Source: Sinomicrobium pectinilyticum (GTDB taxonomy: Bacteria; Bacteroidota; Bacteroidia; Flavobacteriales; Flavobacteriaceae). Taken from it: DNA of 54,933 nt. The notes beneath the pieces are model-generated. The model was given only the letters and a program-made list of their open reading frames with translations, did not search any database and was not told where the DNA came from. Numbering within the stretch: position 1 is the stretch's first letter; each line of letters begins with the position of its first letter. Of this stretch, positions 18,830 to 27,136 are shown piece after piece. A program made the translations under genes and the position numbers. The DNA lies in NCBI RefSeq assembly GCF_003725735.1, contig NZ_RJTM01000012.1, forward strand, positions 1 through 54,933. Reading direction: 5' to 3'.

Positions 18830-19888
18830 TTATGCGGATACGGGGATTTTAAGGTAGGCTATGAAACACTGTCTTTTTATCCCCGTTTGCAGTATAAAAT
18901 TATTCTGGTATAACAGAAAAAGTCTTCGTTTTACATTTTGTATGCCTATCCCCCCTTTGGGTTTTATGGAGTCATCCTCAGGGTTTATTGTGTTTTTGAT
19001 CAGAAAATGCAGGCTGTTGTCGCCGGGAAGCGATTTAAAAGTAATATCTATATGCATCTCCTCATCTACGCTGCCCCCGTGCTTAAAACAGTTTTCTATA
19101 AAAGGAAGGAACAATAAGGGCGGTGTTTTTATATCCTCTATGTCGCCGATAATACTAAGAGAGAGTTCAACATTTCCGCGGCGGAGTTCTTCAAGGTTGA
19201 CATAACTGTTGATATACCGGATTTCCCTGGTAAGGTGTATATCCGGTTCCTGCACATCATAAAGGACGTACTGCATGATCTCGGAAAGTTTTACCACTAC
19301 CCTGGGAGCGTTGTCCGATTTTGTCAGGGTAAGTGCATACAAACTGTTCAGCGTATTAAAGAAAAAATGAGGTTGTATCTGTGCCCGGAGGTATTTGATC
19401 TCCGTTTGTAGCTGTAGCTTTTGCAACTCGTCCCGTTGATTTTTTACGGAAATCCAGTCTATTGTCAGTTTAATGGCGGATACAAATGCCACCACGTATA
19501 GTTCTCCAAGGACAACGGTGATAAAATGATTGAAGCCCGGTGCTGTCTGTCCTTCCGGCGCTTCCGGCCATATGGTCTTGTCAATAAAGAGATAGATCAT
19601 TCCTGTCTTCAGAAAGTAAAAGAAAACAGAAGAAAGGACCATCCAGGAAATGTAAGGGATGATCTTTTTCCGGACAATGTATTTCGGGATCAGGAAATAG
19701 ATATGCCAGTAACAAAAAAGAATGCTTACAAAAAAACTGACCAGGTTGGATTTTGCCGAATAGAGGTAGTCGTCGAAATAGCCGCCCCAGCGTATGGTAT
19801 TGAACAAGTAATATACTATCCAGAAGAGAAGATGATACTTTAAGGGGATGGTATAATTATATGCAATAGGGCCCGGTGTATTTTTCAT
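18830..19888 (-). CDS. sensor histidine kinase, LytS/YehU type
   Basis: Membrane histidine kinase of 352 residues with four hydrophobic segments (about 19-36, 48-66, 80-101, 122-144), a short coiled coil (145-170) and a His_kinase domain. The phospho-acceptor is H174 in IQPHFFFNTLNSLYAL, the N box is FIENCFKHG and the G box is GGIGIQNVKRRL. These kinases normally pair with a LytTR response regulator encoded next to them, but none is present here: the next genes are cutC (3 bases from its stop, convergent) and a divergent metallophosphoesterase. The partner must be elsewhere. Confidence 0.92.
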   Translation of the reverse strand: MKNTPGPIAYNYTIPLKYHLLFWIVYYLFNTIRWGGYFDDYLYSAKSNLVSFFVSILFCYWHIYFLIPKYIVRKKIIPYISWMVLSSVFFYFLKTGMIYLFIDKTIWPEAPEGQTAPGFNHFITVVLGELYVVAFVSAIKLTIDWISVKNQRDELQKLQLQTEIKYLRAQIQPHFFFNTLNSLYALTLTKSDNAPRVVVKLSEIMQYVLYDVQEPDIHLTREIRYINSYVNLEELRRGNVELSLSIIGDIEDIKTPPLLFLPFIENCFKHGGSVDEEMHIDITFKSLPGDNSLHFLIKNTINPEDDSIKPKGGIGIQNVKRRLFLLYQNNFILQTGIKRQCFIAYLKIPVSA

Positions 19889-20352
19889 GTCCTGATCAGC
19901 TTTGGATTTATCGTATGGTTCCGGATTAAGAAATACAAATATGTGGTACAGTATTTAATGAATCCTGTCGTTCCGGGGTTTAAGTTAAAAAAAGAAACGC
20001 TAGAATGTTAATGTGGTGAGTTGTTTTTAAAAGCGCTGCTTTTTGGCAGTAGGTTGGGAGGGTGTCTGTCCAGGTCTCCGATGGCACAGGGAGCATGATG
20101 GTATTTAAGGGAATGTCAGCATCTGCCTTGTATGGCAACCGCGGAGACCGGAGTGAATTTTTCGGGGATTTTTCCGGCAAAGATCAATAATAGCGGAGGT
20201 TATTTGGAAGGACGGACATAGATATAGGATAGGGATACGCCAAACTTTTAAAGGGAGATGCAGCCATGCCTCTGCTTTTCTTTAACATAACCATAACAAC
20301 CACAGGAACTTTAATGTATTAATTTTGTACTCTCAAAACTAACAGGTTACAC
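19889..20352. other. 464-base intergenic region between divergent genes
   Basis: Separates the kinase gene and the metallophosphoesterase gene and must hold both promoters. Only the TAATTTTG box at 20320-20327 is recognisable. A short minus-strand open frame at 19980-20180 has no protein-like features and was not called. Confidence 0.6.
20320..20327 (+). promoter_or_regulatory. -7 box TAATTTTG upstream of the metallophosphoesterase
   Basis: TAnnTTTG match 25 bases before the ATG at 20353. No convincing -33 element. Confidence 0.45.
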
Positions 20353-21582
20353 ATGTGGAACTGGATTCTTTTTGTCTTTTTGTACACCCTGCTGGGATTT
20401 TATGCCTTTCAGGCGGTCCGGGTATTTACTAAAAACCCGTATCTCCTGTTTGTGTATGCTGTTCTGGCACTGGTAGTACTGGGGACTTTTATATATTATT
20501 TTGCCCTGACCGGCGGGGACAGGGGGATCAGCGGAGCGCGAAGCTATGCTCTTGCTTACCTGATGATCTTTATGGTGTTTCAACTCGTAGTAGTTATTTT
20601 TCTGTTCGGAGAAGACCTGGCGAGATTGGTTATCGGAGGATTTCGCAAGTGGAGTAGTTCAACATCCGATACCGTTATTCCTTCAAGGAGAAAATTTTTA
20701 AGCGCTGTTGCTCTGGGCGTGGCTTCCATACCTTTTGCCGGTCTTCTGTATGGAATATACAAAGGAAAATATGATTTTAGGGTCTTGACACACATCCTGG
20801 AATTTGAGGACCTGCCCGATGCTTTTGATGGTTACAGGATCACGCAGATATCCGATATTCACAGCGGTAGTTTCGACGATAAGGAAATGGTGGCATATGC
20901 GGTAGACCTGATAAACCGGCAGGAAGGGGACGTGCTTCTCTTTACGGGAGATATTGTTAACAACAAATCCGACGAACTGCTTCCATGGATGGAAACTTTT
21001 TCCCGCTTGAAGGCTAAAGATGGTATGTATGCCGTACTGGGAAACCACGATTACGGGGATTATGCCTATTGGAACAGTGAGGAAGAGAAAACAGCCAATC
21101 TGGAGCAACTGAAAGCATTGCAGAAACAGCTGGGTTTTGACCTTTTACTCAACGAAAGCAGGTACCTGCAGAAAGGAGAAGACAAGATAGCTCTTATAGG
21201 TGTGGAAAACTGGGGGGCAGGAGGCTTCAAGAAGGCGGGAGATCTGGATAAGGCAGTACGACATATAGGCCAGGAAGATTTTAAAATACTCATGAGCCAC
21301 GATCCATCGCACTGGGAGCAGCAGGTAATAGGTCACCCGTATCATTATCACCTTACCCTCAGCGGACATACGCACGGAATGCAGTTTGGTGTGGAAATTC
21401 CCGGATGGATAAAATGGAGTCCTATCAAATGGCGTTATAAGTACTGGGCAGGTATTTACCAGGAAATGGGCCAGTACATTAACGTGAACCGGGGGCTGGG
21501 CTTTTTAGGATATCCCGGAAGATTGGGAATCTGGCCTGAAATTACCGTAATAGAACTAAAAAAAGCCGGAAAAACCGCATAA
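20353..21582 (+). CDS. membrane metallophosphoesterase with internal twin-arginine motif
   Basis: A 409-residue calcineurin-like phosphoesterase of the YkuE/YaeI type. Three hydrophobic segments (about 3-22, 30-50, 66-88) precede PSRRKFLSAVALG at 110-122, a twin-arginine motif (SRRKFL) followed by a fourth hydrophobic stretch ending near 136. The metal-binding catalytic domain follows: ISDIH (D168, H170), FTGDIV (199-200), GNHDYGDY (230-237), a later SHDP and GHTHGMQFG. This places the active site outside the cytoplasmic membrane. YkuE of Bacillus is a known Tat substrate; the added polytopic N-terminus is the unusual part. The natural substrate is unknown, possibly a phospholipid or cell-envelope phosphate ester. 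Confidence 0.88.
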   Translation: MWNWILFVFLYTLLGFYAFQAVRVFTKNPYLLFVYAVLALVVLGTFIYYFALTGGDRGISGARSYALAYLMIFMVFQLVVVIFLFGEDLARLVIGGFRKWSSSTSDTVIPSRRKFLSAVALGVASIPFAGLLYGIYKGKYDFRVLTHILEFEDLPDAFDGYRITQISDIHSGSFDDKEMVAYAVDLINRQEGDVLLFTGDIVNNKSDELLPWMETFSRLKAKDGMYAVLGNHDYGDYAYWNSEEEKTANLEQLKALQKQLGFDLLLNESRYLQKGEDKIALIGVENWGAGGFKKAGDLDKAVRHIGQEDFKILMSHDPSHWEQQVIGHPYHYHLTLSGHTHGMQFGVEIPGWIKWSPIKWRYKYWAGIYQEMGQYINVNRGLGFLGYPGRLGIWPEITVIELKKAGKTA

Positions 21583-21596
21583 TTCATAGAAAATAT

Positions 21597-21604
21597 TACA
21601 TTTG
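21597..21604 (+). promoter_or_regulatory. -7 box TACATTTG upstream of the thioredoxin-fold gene
   Basis: TAnnTTTG match 21 bases before the ATG at 21626. It lies in a 43-base gap, so the small gene may be transcribed on its own as well as by readthrough. Confidence 0.5.
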
Positions 21605-21625
21605 TATTACTAATTCCGTGCTAAA

Positions 21626-21922
21626 ATGTCAAAATTCGGTGAATTAATAGATATCAGTGTCCCGGTCCTGTTGGATTTCTATACTGACTGGAACGAGGCA
21701 TCGACAGCAATGCACCCCGTACTCCGGGATGTGGCCGCAGCTATGGGCGATAAGGCAAAAGTGATTAAAATTGACGTAGATAAAAATCAGGAGCTGGCCA
21801 ATGCTCTCAGGGTTAAGGGATTGCCTACTCTGATGATTTATAAGGGAGGGGAAATGGTCTGGCGCCAAAGCGGAGAACTCGATGCCAATACCCTTATCGG
21901 GCTACTGCAGGAACATACATAA
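21626..21922 (+). CDS. thioredoxin-fold protein lacking the CXXC active site
   Basis: A 98-residue protein with a complete thioredoxin fold outline: PVLLDFYTDW (beta strand before the active site), KVIKIDVDKN, the cis-proline segment KGLPTLMIYKGG (P67) and a C-terminal helix. The usual WCGPC is WNEAS at residues 22-26, so both redox cysteines are absent, and the protein contains no cysteine at all. It cannot act as a dithiol-disulfide reductase; a binding or chaperone role is more likely. It has no signal peptide, so it is cytoplasmic. It ends at a strong bidirectional hairpin shared with the convergent prolyl oligopeptidase gene. Confidence 0.9.
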   Translation: MSKFGELIDISVPVLLDFYTDWNEASTAMHPVLRDVAAAMGDKAKVIKIDVDKNQELANALRVKGLPTLMIYKGGEMVWRQSGELDANTLIGLLQEHT

Positions 21923-21930
21923 AATATGTT

Positions 21931-21963
21931 TCCTCTCCGGTTATGTCCGGCAACCGGAGAGGA
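21931..21963. terminator. bidirectional terminator between convergent genes
   Basis: Perfect 12-bp stem TCCTCTCCGGTT / AACCGGAGAGGA with a 9-base loop, followed on the plus strand by TTTGTTTTT. On the minus strand it lies downstream of the prolyl oligopeptidase stop. Confidence 0.85.
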
Positions 21964-21975
21964 TTTGTTTTTCTG

Positions 21976-24135
21976 TTATTCAGAAACTTCTTCTTTTTCT
22001 GTTTCGGGATTAGGTAATTCTTTATATCCCATTTCGTATAATGTAAATCCGAAGATATCCGCGGTTTGTTCTATCGTCTTACTGATGGGCGTTCCCGCTC
22101 CGTGACCCGCATCGGTCTCTATGCGTATGAGAACAGGGTTATCTCCCGCCTGTTTTTCCTGCAAAGTAGCGGCAAACTTAAAACTGTGTGCCGGTACGAC
22201 ACGATCGTCATGGTCTGCCGTGGTAATCAGTGTAGCCGGATAATGCACGGTGTCTTTAATATTGTGCAGGGGGGAATAACCGAGCAGGTACCTGAACATT
22301 TCTTCACTGTCTTCGGAAGTACCGTAATCGTAGGCCCAACCTGCTCCTGCAGTAAATGTATGATAGCGGAGCATATCCAGGACACCAACGGCGGGAAGCG
22401 CTACTTTCATAAGGTCCGGACGCTGTGTCATTATGGCTCCGACCAGTAATCCGCCATTGGAACCTCCCCTTACGGCAAGATAGTCCGGCGAAGTGTACTG
22501 GTTTTTTATCAGGTATTCCGCAGCGGCTATAAAGTCGTCAAATACGTTTTGTTTATGCATTTTGGTGCCGGCATCATGCCATTTTTTCCCGTATTCCCCG
22601 CCTCCGCGGATATTGGGAACAGCATAAATACCACCCTGCTCCAGCCAAATGGCATTGGGAGTGCTGAAAGATGGCTGCAGACTGACGTTAAACCCGCCAT
22701 AGCCATATAGTATAGTAGGGTTTTTTCCGTTGAATTCTATCCCTTTCTTGTACGTAATGATCATGGGGATACGTGTACCGTCTTTGGAATTGTAGAATAC
22801 CTGTTCGGAAATATAATCTTCCGGGTTGAAATCGATGTCGGGCATCCAGTACGGTGAAGATATCCCGCTGTTTACATCATACGCATAAATGCTGCCCGGT
22901 ACATTGTAATTGGTAAACGAATAATACAGTTCTTCCTGGTCTTCCTTACCTCCGAACCCGTTAACGGTACCAATTCCGGGAAGTTCTATTTCCCTTATTT
23001 TATTTCCTTCGTAATCGTATTGATATACTTTGGAGATGGCATCGACCATATATTTGGTAAAGAAGAATCCTCCTCCTTTGGAGATCTGAAGGACATTTTC
23101 CGTTTCCGGAATAAGGTCTTTCCAGTTCTCCGGGGATGGATCGGAAGCATCGACGGTTATCACTTTCTGGTTCGGGGCCTCGAAATTGGTAACAATATAA
23201 AGCAGAGAGCCCTTGTTGTCAAGGACCGAAGAGTCATTGTCCTCGTTGTCGGTAATGATTTTGAGTTCCGATTTTGGAGATTGAAGGTCCATGATGTACA
23301 GCTTGTTGCCCGAAGTGGAATTTGCCGCGGATATGACCAGGTAACGCTGGTCCTCCGTTACATACCCTCCTACATACCGGTTTTTCTGCTCCGGGGTATT
23401 GCCGAAAATAACAGTGTCTTCGCGTTGCGGGGTTCCCAGCTTGTGGTAATACAGCTTGTGTTGATCGGTTTTGGCAGAAAGCTCGCTGCCCTCGGGCTTG
23501 TCATAACTGGAATAGTAGAAGCCTTCGTTATCTTTCCATGAGATTCCGCTGAATTTTATGTTGGTAAGGGTATCACCCATGATTTCTTTCGAAACCGCAT
23601 CCATGACTATGACTTTTCTCCAGTCACTTCCTCCCTCGGAGATAGAATAGGCAAAAAGGCTGCCGTCTTTGGAAAAATCCATTTCGCCCAGAGATATCGT
23701 GCCGTCTTTGGAAAAGGTGTTCGGGTCCAGGAATACTTCTTCCTCACCCTCTTCATTTTTCCGGTATAACACCGACTGGTCCTGTAAACCGTCATTTTTA
23801 TAATAGTAAGTATAGCTCCCTTCCTGCATCGGGGCGGATATTTTTTCGTAATCCCAAAGCTTTTCCAGGCGCTCTTTGATCTGTTCGCGGAAGGGTATCT
23901 GTTTCAGAAAATCCCGGGTGACCTTGTTCTCGGCTTTCACCCATTCGGCAGTTTCTGCAGACCTGTCATCTTCAAGCCAGCGATAAGGATCTTTTATTTC
24001 AGTATTGAAATATACATCGGAGATATCTGTTTTTTTGGTTTCGGGATAAGTCAGGCTCATTTCGTTTGTTTCTTTTTCTTCACAGGAACACCACAGAAGC
24101 GGTGCTGCGATAGCAAGTATTACTATTTTTCTCAT
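21976..24135 (-). CDS. prolyl oligopeptidase family serine peptidase (S9A), lipoprotein
   Basis: Cleaves short peptides after proline in the periplasm or at the membrane. The 719 residues begin with a lipoprotein signal ([18 protein letters not shown], acylated Cys at 16 or 18). The N-terminal [20 protein letters not shown] and WLEDDRS segments open the beta-propeller domain. The alpha/beta hydrolase catalytic domain carries RGGSNGGLL (nucleophile Ser near 558), [14 protein letters not shown] (Asp) and DAGHGAG (His). All triad residues are present. The gene is divergent from the TPR/AraC regulator, with a -7 box at 24168-24175. Confidence 0.94.
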   Translation of the reverse strand: MRKIVILAIAAPLLWCSCEEKETNEMSLTYPETKKTDISDVYFNTEIKDPYRWLEDDRSAETAEWVKAENKVTRDFLKQIPFREQIKERLEKLWDYEKISAPMQEGSYTYYYKNDGLQDQSVLYRKNEEGEEEVFLDPNTFSKDGTISLGEMDFSKDGSLFAYSISEGGSDWRKVIVMDAVSKEIMGDTLTNIKFSGISWKDNEGFYYSSYDKPEGSELSAKTDQHKLYYHKLGTPQREDTVIFGNTPEQKNRYVGGYVTEDQRYLVISAANSTSGNKLYIMDLQSPKSELKIITDNEDNDSSVLDNKGSLLYIVTNFEAPNQKVITVDASDPSPENWKDLIPETENVLQISKGGGFFFTKYMVDAISKVYQYDYEGNKIREIELPGIGTVNGFGGKEDQEELYYSFTNYNVPGSIYAYDVNSGISSPYWMPDIDFNPEDYISEQVFYNSKDGTRIPMIITYKKGIEFNGKNPTILYGYGGFNVSLQPSFSTPNAIWLEQGGIYAVPNIRGGGEYGKKWHDAGTKMHKQNVFDDFIAAAEYLIKNQYTSPDYLAVRGGSNGGLLVGAIMTQRPDLMKVALPAVGVLDMLRYHTFTAGAGWAYDYGTSEDSEEMFRYLLGYSPLHNIKDTVHYPATLITTADHDDRVVPAHSFKFAATLQEKQAGDNPVLIRIETDAGHGAGTPISKTIEQTADIFGFTLYEMGYKELPNPETEKEEVSE

Positions 24136-24167
24136 TTTGTTGTGGTTAGTGTATGTTTTTGTGTACC

Positions 24168-24175
24168 CAAAAATA
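24168..24175 (-). promoter_or_regulatory. -7 box TATTTTTG for the prolyl oligopeptidase gene
   Basis: Read on the minus strand, a TAnnTTTG match 33 bases upstream of the ATG at 24135. Confidence 0.45.
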
Positions 24176-24260
24176 ATGCAAAATACAGGTAGAAAGAAGA
24201 TTTCGTCTCTTTCTTTTAGGGGGTGGAGTGTTAAAACCGTGTAAAAGAACCGGAAATAAT

Positions 24261-24268
24261 TAGTTTTG
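24261..24268 (+). promoter_or_regulatory. -7 box TAGTTTTG for the TPR/AraC regulator
   Basis: TAnnTTTG match 14 bases before the GTG start at 24283, which supports that unusual start codon because few other starts lie downstream of the box and before the signal peptide. Confidence 0.45.
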
Positions 24269-24282
24269 TATAAAATTCAGCA

Positions 24283-26010
24283 GTGAACTTCCTACCTTAT
24301 ACTCTTTTTATCATCCTGTTATGCGGCTTTTCTTTAGGGACGGCTCAGGAAAGTCAACAGTCCGGAGACACTTTATCCGGTAAAAGTTATGATGAACTCA
24401 ATACGCTGTTTTACAAACTGCTGCCTAAAGATACATTAAAAGCAAAGGTAATTGCGGATGCTTATATAGCAAAAGGGAGAGCGGAAAAAGATTCTGTGCA
24501 GATGGCGAAGGGGTATTATTATTATGCTGCTGATTTCGCTGATACAATCGGATCATTATATGCGGATACAATTATAACTTTGACTAGAAATTCCCATGAT
24601 AAATCTTATCCTGCTGTTGGATATCTGTTAAAAGGGGCATGGGCCTATAGAAAGGATGATTATAAAAATGCATTATCTCATTATATTACCGCTTCCGAAT
24701 ATGCGAGAGAACGAGATAACCTTATACAGAGAAATCACGTACGGTTAATGATTGCTGCATTAAAAAGCAGAGGAGGGGATCATAGAGGGGCTTTAGCTAT
24801 GTCAAAAGAATACTTAAATGCTTTTGAATATAATCCAAAATATAAAGAGGCATATTTGAACGACCCAAAATATGGGGATGTATATTTAGAAAATATAAGG
24901 ATTGTAATATATAATATAGCTATAAACCATCTACAATTAATGGAACTTGACTCTTCAAGAAAATATTTCGGGAGAGGAATAAGAGAAAGTTTGAAATACG
25001 CTGATACGGTACAATATTACAGGTTGTTATCCAGTAGTGGCTCTATGGAATATTATTCGAAGAATTATATGGCTGCATTAGACAGTTTGGATAAGGCCCT
25101 TCCTCATCTTACTGATTTACACAGGATAGCCATGGCTCATTACTACAAAGGGCAATCTTTTCGGGCACTGGGGAGCGACAAGGAAGCCCGGTCCATGTTG
25201 TTAAAATCCGATTCTATTGCGGGAAGTATAAATTATAAATTTCCCGAATTAAGACTGGCTTATGAGTACCTTGCCGAACAATATAAAAAGGAACAAAAAC
25301 TTGACAGCCAGCTTGTCTTTATTGATAAAATGCTGGATCTGGATAAGGAATTACTGGAAGTCCGGTCCCTGGACGGGGAGATTTCCCGCAGGTATGATAC
25401 CCCGAACCTTCTGAGGCAGAAAGAAGCATTGATCCGCGATATGGAGCAACGTCATCGTCGCAACAGGCTTTATAAGGGGATATTGCTTTCCGGGATGTTC
25501 CTGCTGGGTACCGGGTTGATTTATTACTATTTGCGCCAGCGTAGATATCGTTTACGATACAACGAATTGTTATCAGGTAATGTATTGAATGAAACACCTT
25601 TGACAGTCAAAGGGGAGAGTGCAGATCCGGGGGTACCGGAAGCTATTTTTGCAGAAATAATAAAAGGACTCTCCGCTTTTGAACAGAAGAAGCGTTTTAC
25701 CAGTCCGGAAATCACCCTGTATGATCTGGCCCAAGACCTGGGGACAAATACCACTTATCTTTCCCGCGTCATCAATACCAGCAGGGGAGTAAATTTCAGT
25801 CAATATCTTCACGGCTTACGGATAGATCACATCGTACATCGCTTAAGAACGGAGGAACGCCTGCGGGCTTATAGCATACAGGCCCTGGCCGAAGAGGCCG
25901 GGTACAATACTTCACAATCTTTTACCCGGGCTTTTTATCGTCAGACGGGAATCTATCCTTCCTATTTCATAAAAAAGTTAACGGCCGATCTGAAAAACAG
26001 TGCCTTTTAA
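24283..26010 (+). CDS. membrane-anchored TPR protein with cytoplasmic AraC-type HTH
   Basis: A 575-residue one-component regulator of a type common in Bacteroidota. The GTG start gives an N-terminal signal sequence (NFLPYTLFIILLCGFSLGTAQ). Tetratricopeptide-like helices fill about 30-375 (for example YYKGQSFRALGSDKEARSML). A transmembrane segment lies near 398-420 (LLSGMFLLGTGLIYYYL), then a basic linker and an AraC-type HTH domain near 470-570 (LYDLAQDLGTNTTYLSRVIN and IQALAEEAGYNTSQSFTRAFYR). The sensor faces the periplasm and the HTH the cytoplasm. The middle of the gene is clearly more AT-rich than its ends and neighbours. The target genes are unknown; the divergent peptidase is one candidate. 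Confidence 0.88.
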   Translation: MNFLPYTLFIILLCGFSLGTAQESQQSGDTLSGKSYDELNTLFYKLLPKDTLKAKVIADAYIAKGRAEKDSVQMAKGYYYYAADFADTIGSLYADTIITLTRNSHDKSYPAVGYLLKGAWAYRKDDYKNALSHYITASEYARERDNLIQRNHVRLMIAALKSRGGDHRGALAMSKEYLNAFEYNPKYKEAYLNDPKYGDVYLENIRIVIYNIAINHLQLMELDSSRKYFGRGIRESLKYADTVQYYRLLSSSGSMEYYSKNYMAALDSLDKALPHLTDLHRIAMAHYYKGQSFRALGSDKEARSMLLKSDSIAGSINYKFPELRLAYEYLAEQYKKEQKLDSQLVFIDKMLDLDKELLEVRSLDGEISRRYDTPNLLRQKEALIRDMEQRHRRNRLYKGILLSGMFLLGTGLIYYYLRQRRYRLRYNELLSGNVLNETPLTVKGESADPGVPEAIFAEIIKGLSAFEQKKRFTSPEITLYDLAQDLGTNTTYLSRVINTSRGVNFSQYLHGLRIDHIVHRLRTEERLRAYSIQALAEEAGYNTSQSFTRAFYRQTGIYPSYFIKKLTADLKNSAF

Positions 26011-26492
26011 CTGGTGTTTTATTCTGTAAAAGCAGCTTTTTTACCTGATAAGAAGTCTTCGGCGCCGACCCCTGTATTTTAACATTCCGTTCGTTTTTAT
26101 TGTATTGATAATCAGTTTTTTAATTAGTTTGTGATGTAGTGTTTTTCGTCTAAAACGAACCCTTGATTTATAAATGCAGACTACAAGTTGTTGTACGGGC
26201 ACCACAGGAAGTTTACTTTTACTCCGTTGTTCGAAAATGATAGGGTGAGGATAAGATGGGAGATGGTATTTTCGATAAATCAAAAGAACATGCTATTATT
26301 AATTTTTTGGATAATTGTAAATGTAATAGAAGGATTATTGGGTTTTAGGGGGCCTTAAAGGAGTGGCGTTCCGGCTTTATAGTTTGCGTCGGCGCCCCCT
26401 TTTTGGGTTTTGTTTTAGGTTGATCTTGTTAAGTAAAAGAGGCGATGTACATACACCGCCTCTTTTGCTTTTTTACCCTTTTTTCAGGAATT
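26011..26492. other. 482-base intergenic region with hairpins
   Basis: No gene is convincing here. A GC stem AGGGGGC (26347) pairs with GCCCCCT (26394-26400) across a 40-base loop and is followed by TTTT, a weak terminator candidate for the upstream regulator gene. A stronger hairpin at 26435-26466 is listed separately. A minus-strand open frame of 80 codons (26041-26283) is Arg/Lys-rich without recognisable features and was left out. Confidence 0.5.
26435..26466. terminator. bidirectional terminator at the end of the metal-uptake cluster
   Basis: Perfect 10-bp stem AAAAGAGGCG / CGCCTCTTTT, flanked by T-rich DNA on the plus side (GCTTTTTT). It lies 27 bases beyond the stop of the His-rich lipoprotein gene (minus strand). 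Confidence 0.75.
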
Positions 26493-27116
26493 TTATTCCT
26501 CTATATGTACATGGAAGCTGATATCCATATCCGTTTCTCCTCCCGCATCATCAAGTCCGGTATTAGGTTTTTTGGGCTGATGGCGAAGTACGACTCTCAG
26601 GTCGCCATGTCCTGCGGCACCTGTGGTTAAGTTAAATTGAAGTCCCACCGGGTTACTCGAATCGGTAGAGAGATAATCGGACTCTTTGTCCAGATAGTCG
26701 GTATCGATCTCCAGTCCGCCTATAGCCTGGTAGAAGAACTGGTGCTCGTCAGCTTCTTCTTTTATCTCATCGGTTATATTTTCGGCAGGGGAAACAGATT
26801 CGTTCCACAGGGCTATAGACCCTGTATAGGAGGTATTTGGTTTCAGAGGTCCGGAAACAACACCTTCAAGTCCGTCATGGTCGTGGTCGTCTTCCGCTCC
26901 TTCGCCTTCATGGTCATGGTCGTGATCATGGCCTAATCCGCTTTCGTCCGAATATTCCATCGTCACGGTTTCCGCATTTTCGGCTTGCAGGGTTATGGTG
27001 ACTTTGGTAATCAGTTCTTCCTCGTTAACAGGATCCGGATTATCATCGTCGCTGGAACAGGAGGTGAAAAACAAGGCTCCTGTACATAAAAAGGCAAGCA
27101 ATTTGATTGTTTTCAT
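26493..27116 (-). CDS. His/Asp-rich periplasmic lipoprotein of a TonB-receptor locus
   Basis: A 207-residue lipoprotein: signal with lipobox LFFTSC (acylated Cys at about 20), an acidic SSDDDNPDP linker, then a beta-rich domain. Residues about 60-85 form a dense HDHDHDHEGEGAEDD-type cluster suited to divalent metal binding. Further His residues occur near the C-terminus (GAAGHGDLRVVLRHQ and FHVHIEE). It starts 20 bases after the TonB receptor stop on the same strand, so the two are almost surely co-transcribed. Similar His-rich lipoproteins accompany zinc- or copper-type receptors in flavobacteria. The metal itself is not known. Confidence 0.8.
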   Translation of the reverse strand: MKTIKLLAFLCTGALFFTSCSSDDDNPDPVNEEELITKVTITLQAENAETVTMEYSDESGLGHDHDHDHEGEGAEDDHDHDGLEGVVSGPLKPNTSYTGSIALWNESVSPAENITDEIKEEADEHQFFYQAIGGLEIDTDYLDKESDYLSTDSSNPVGLQFNLTTGAAGHGDLRVVLRHQPKKPNTGLDDAGGETDMDISFHVHIEE

Positions 27117-27136
27117 AGTACAAATGGTTTATTGAA

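Noticed and set aside
26041-26283. 80-codon minus-strand frame in the gap after the TPR/AraC gene
   Set aside because: Composition is Arg/Lys-rich and low-complexity at one end, with no promoter box, signal or family resemblance.
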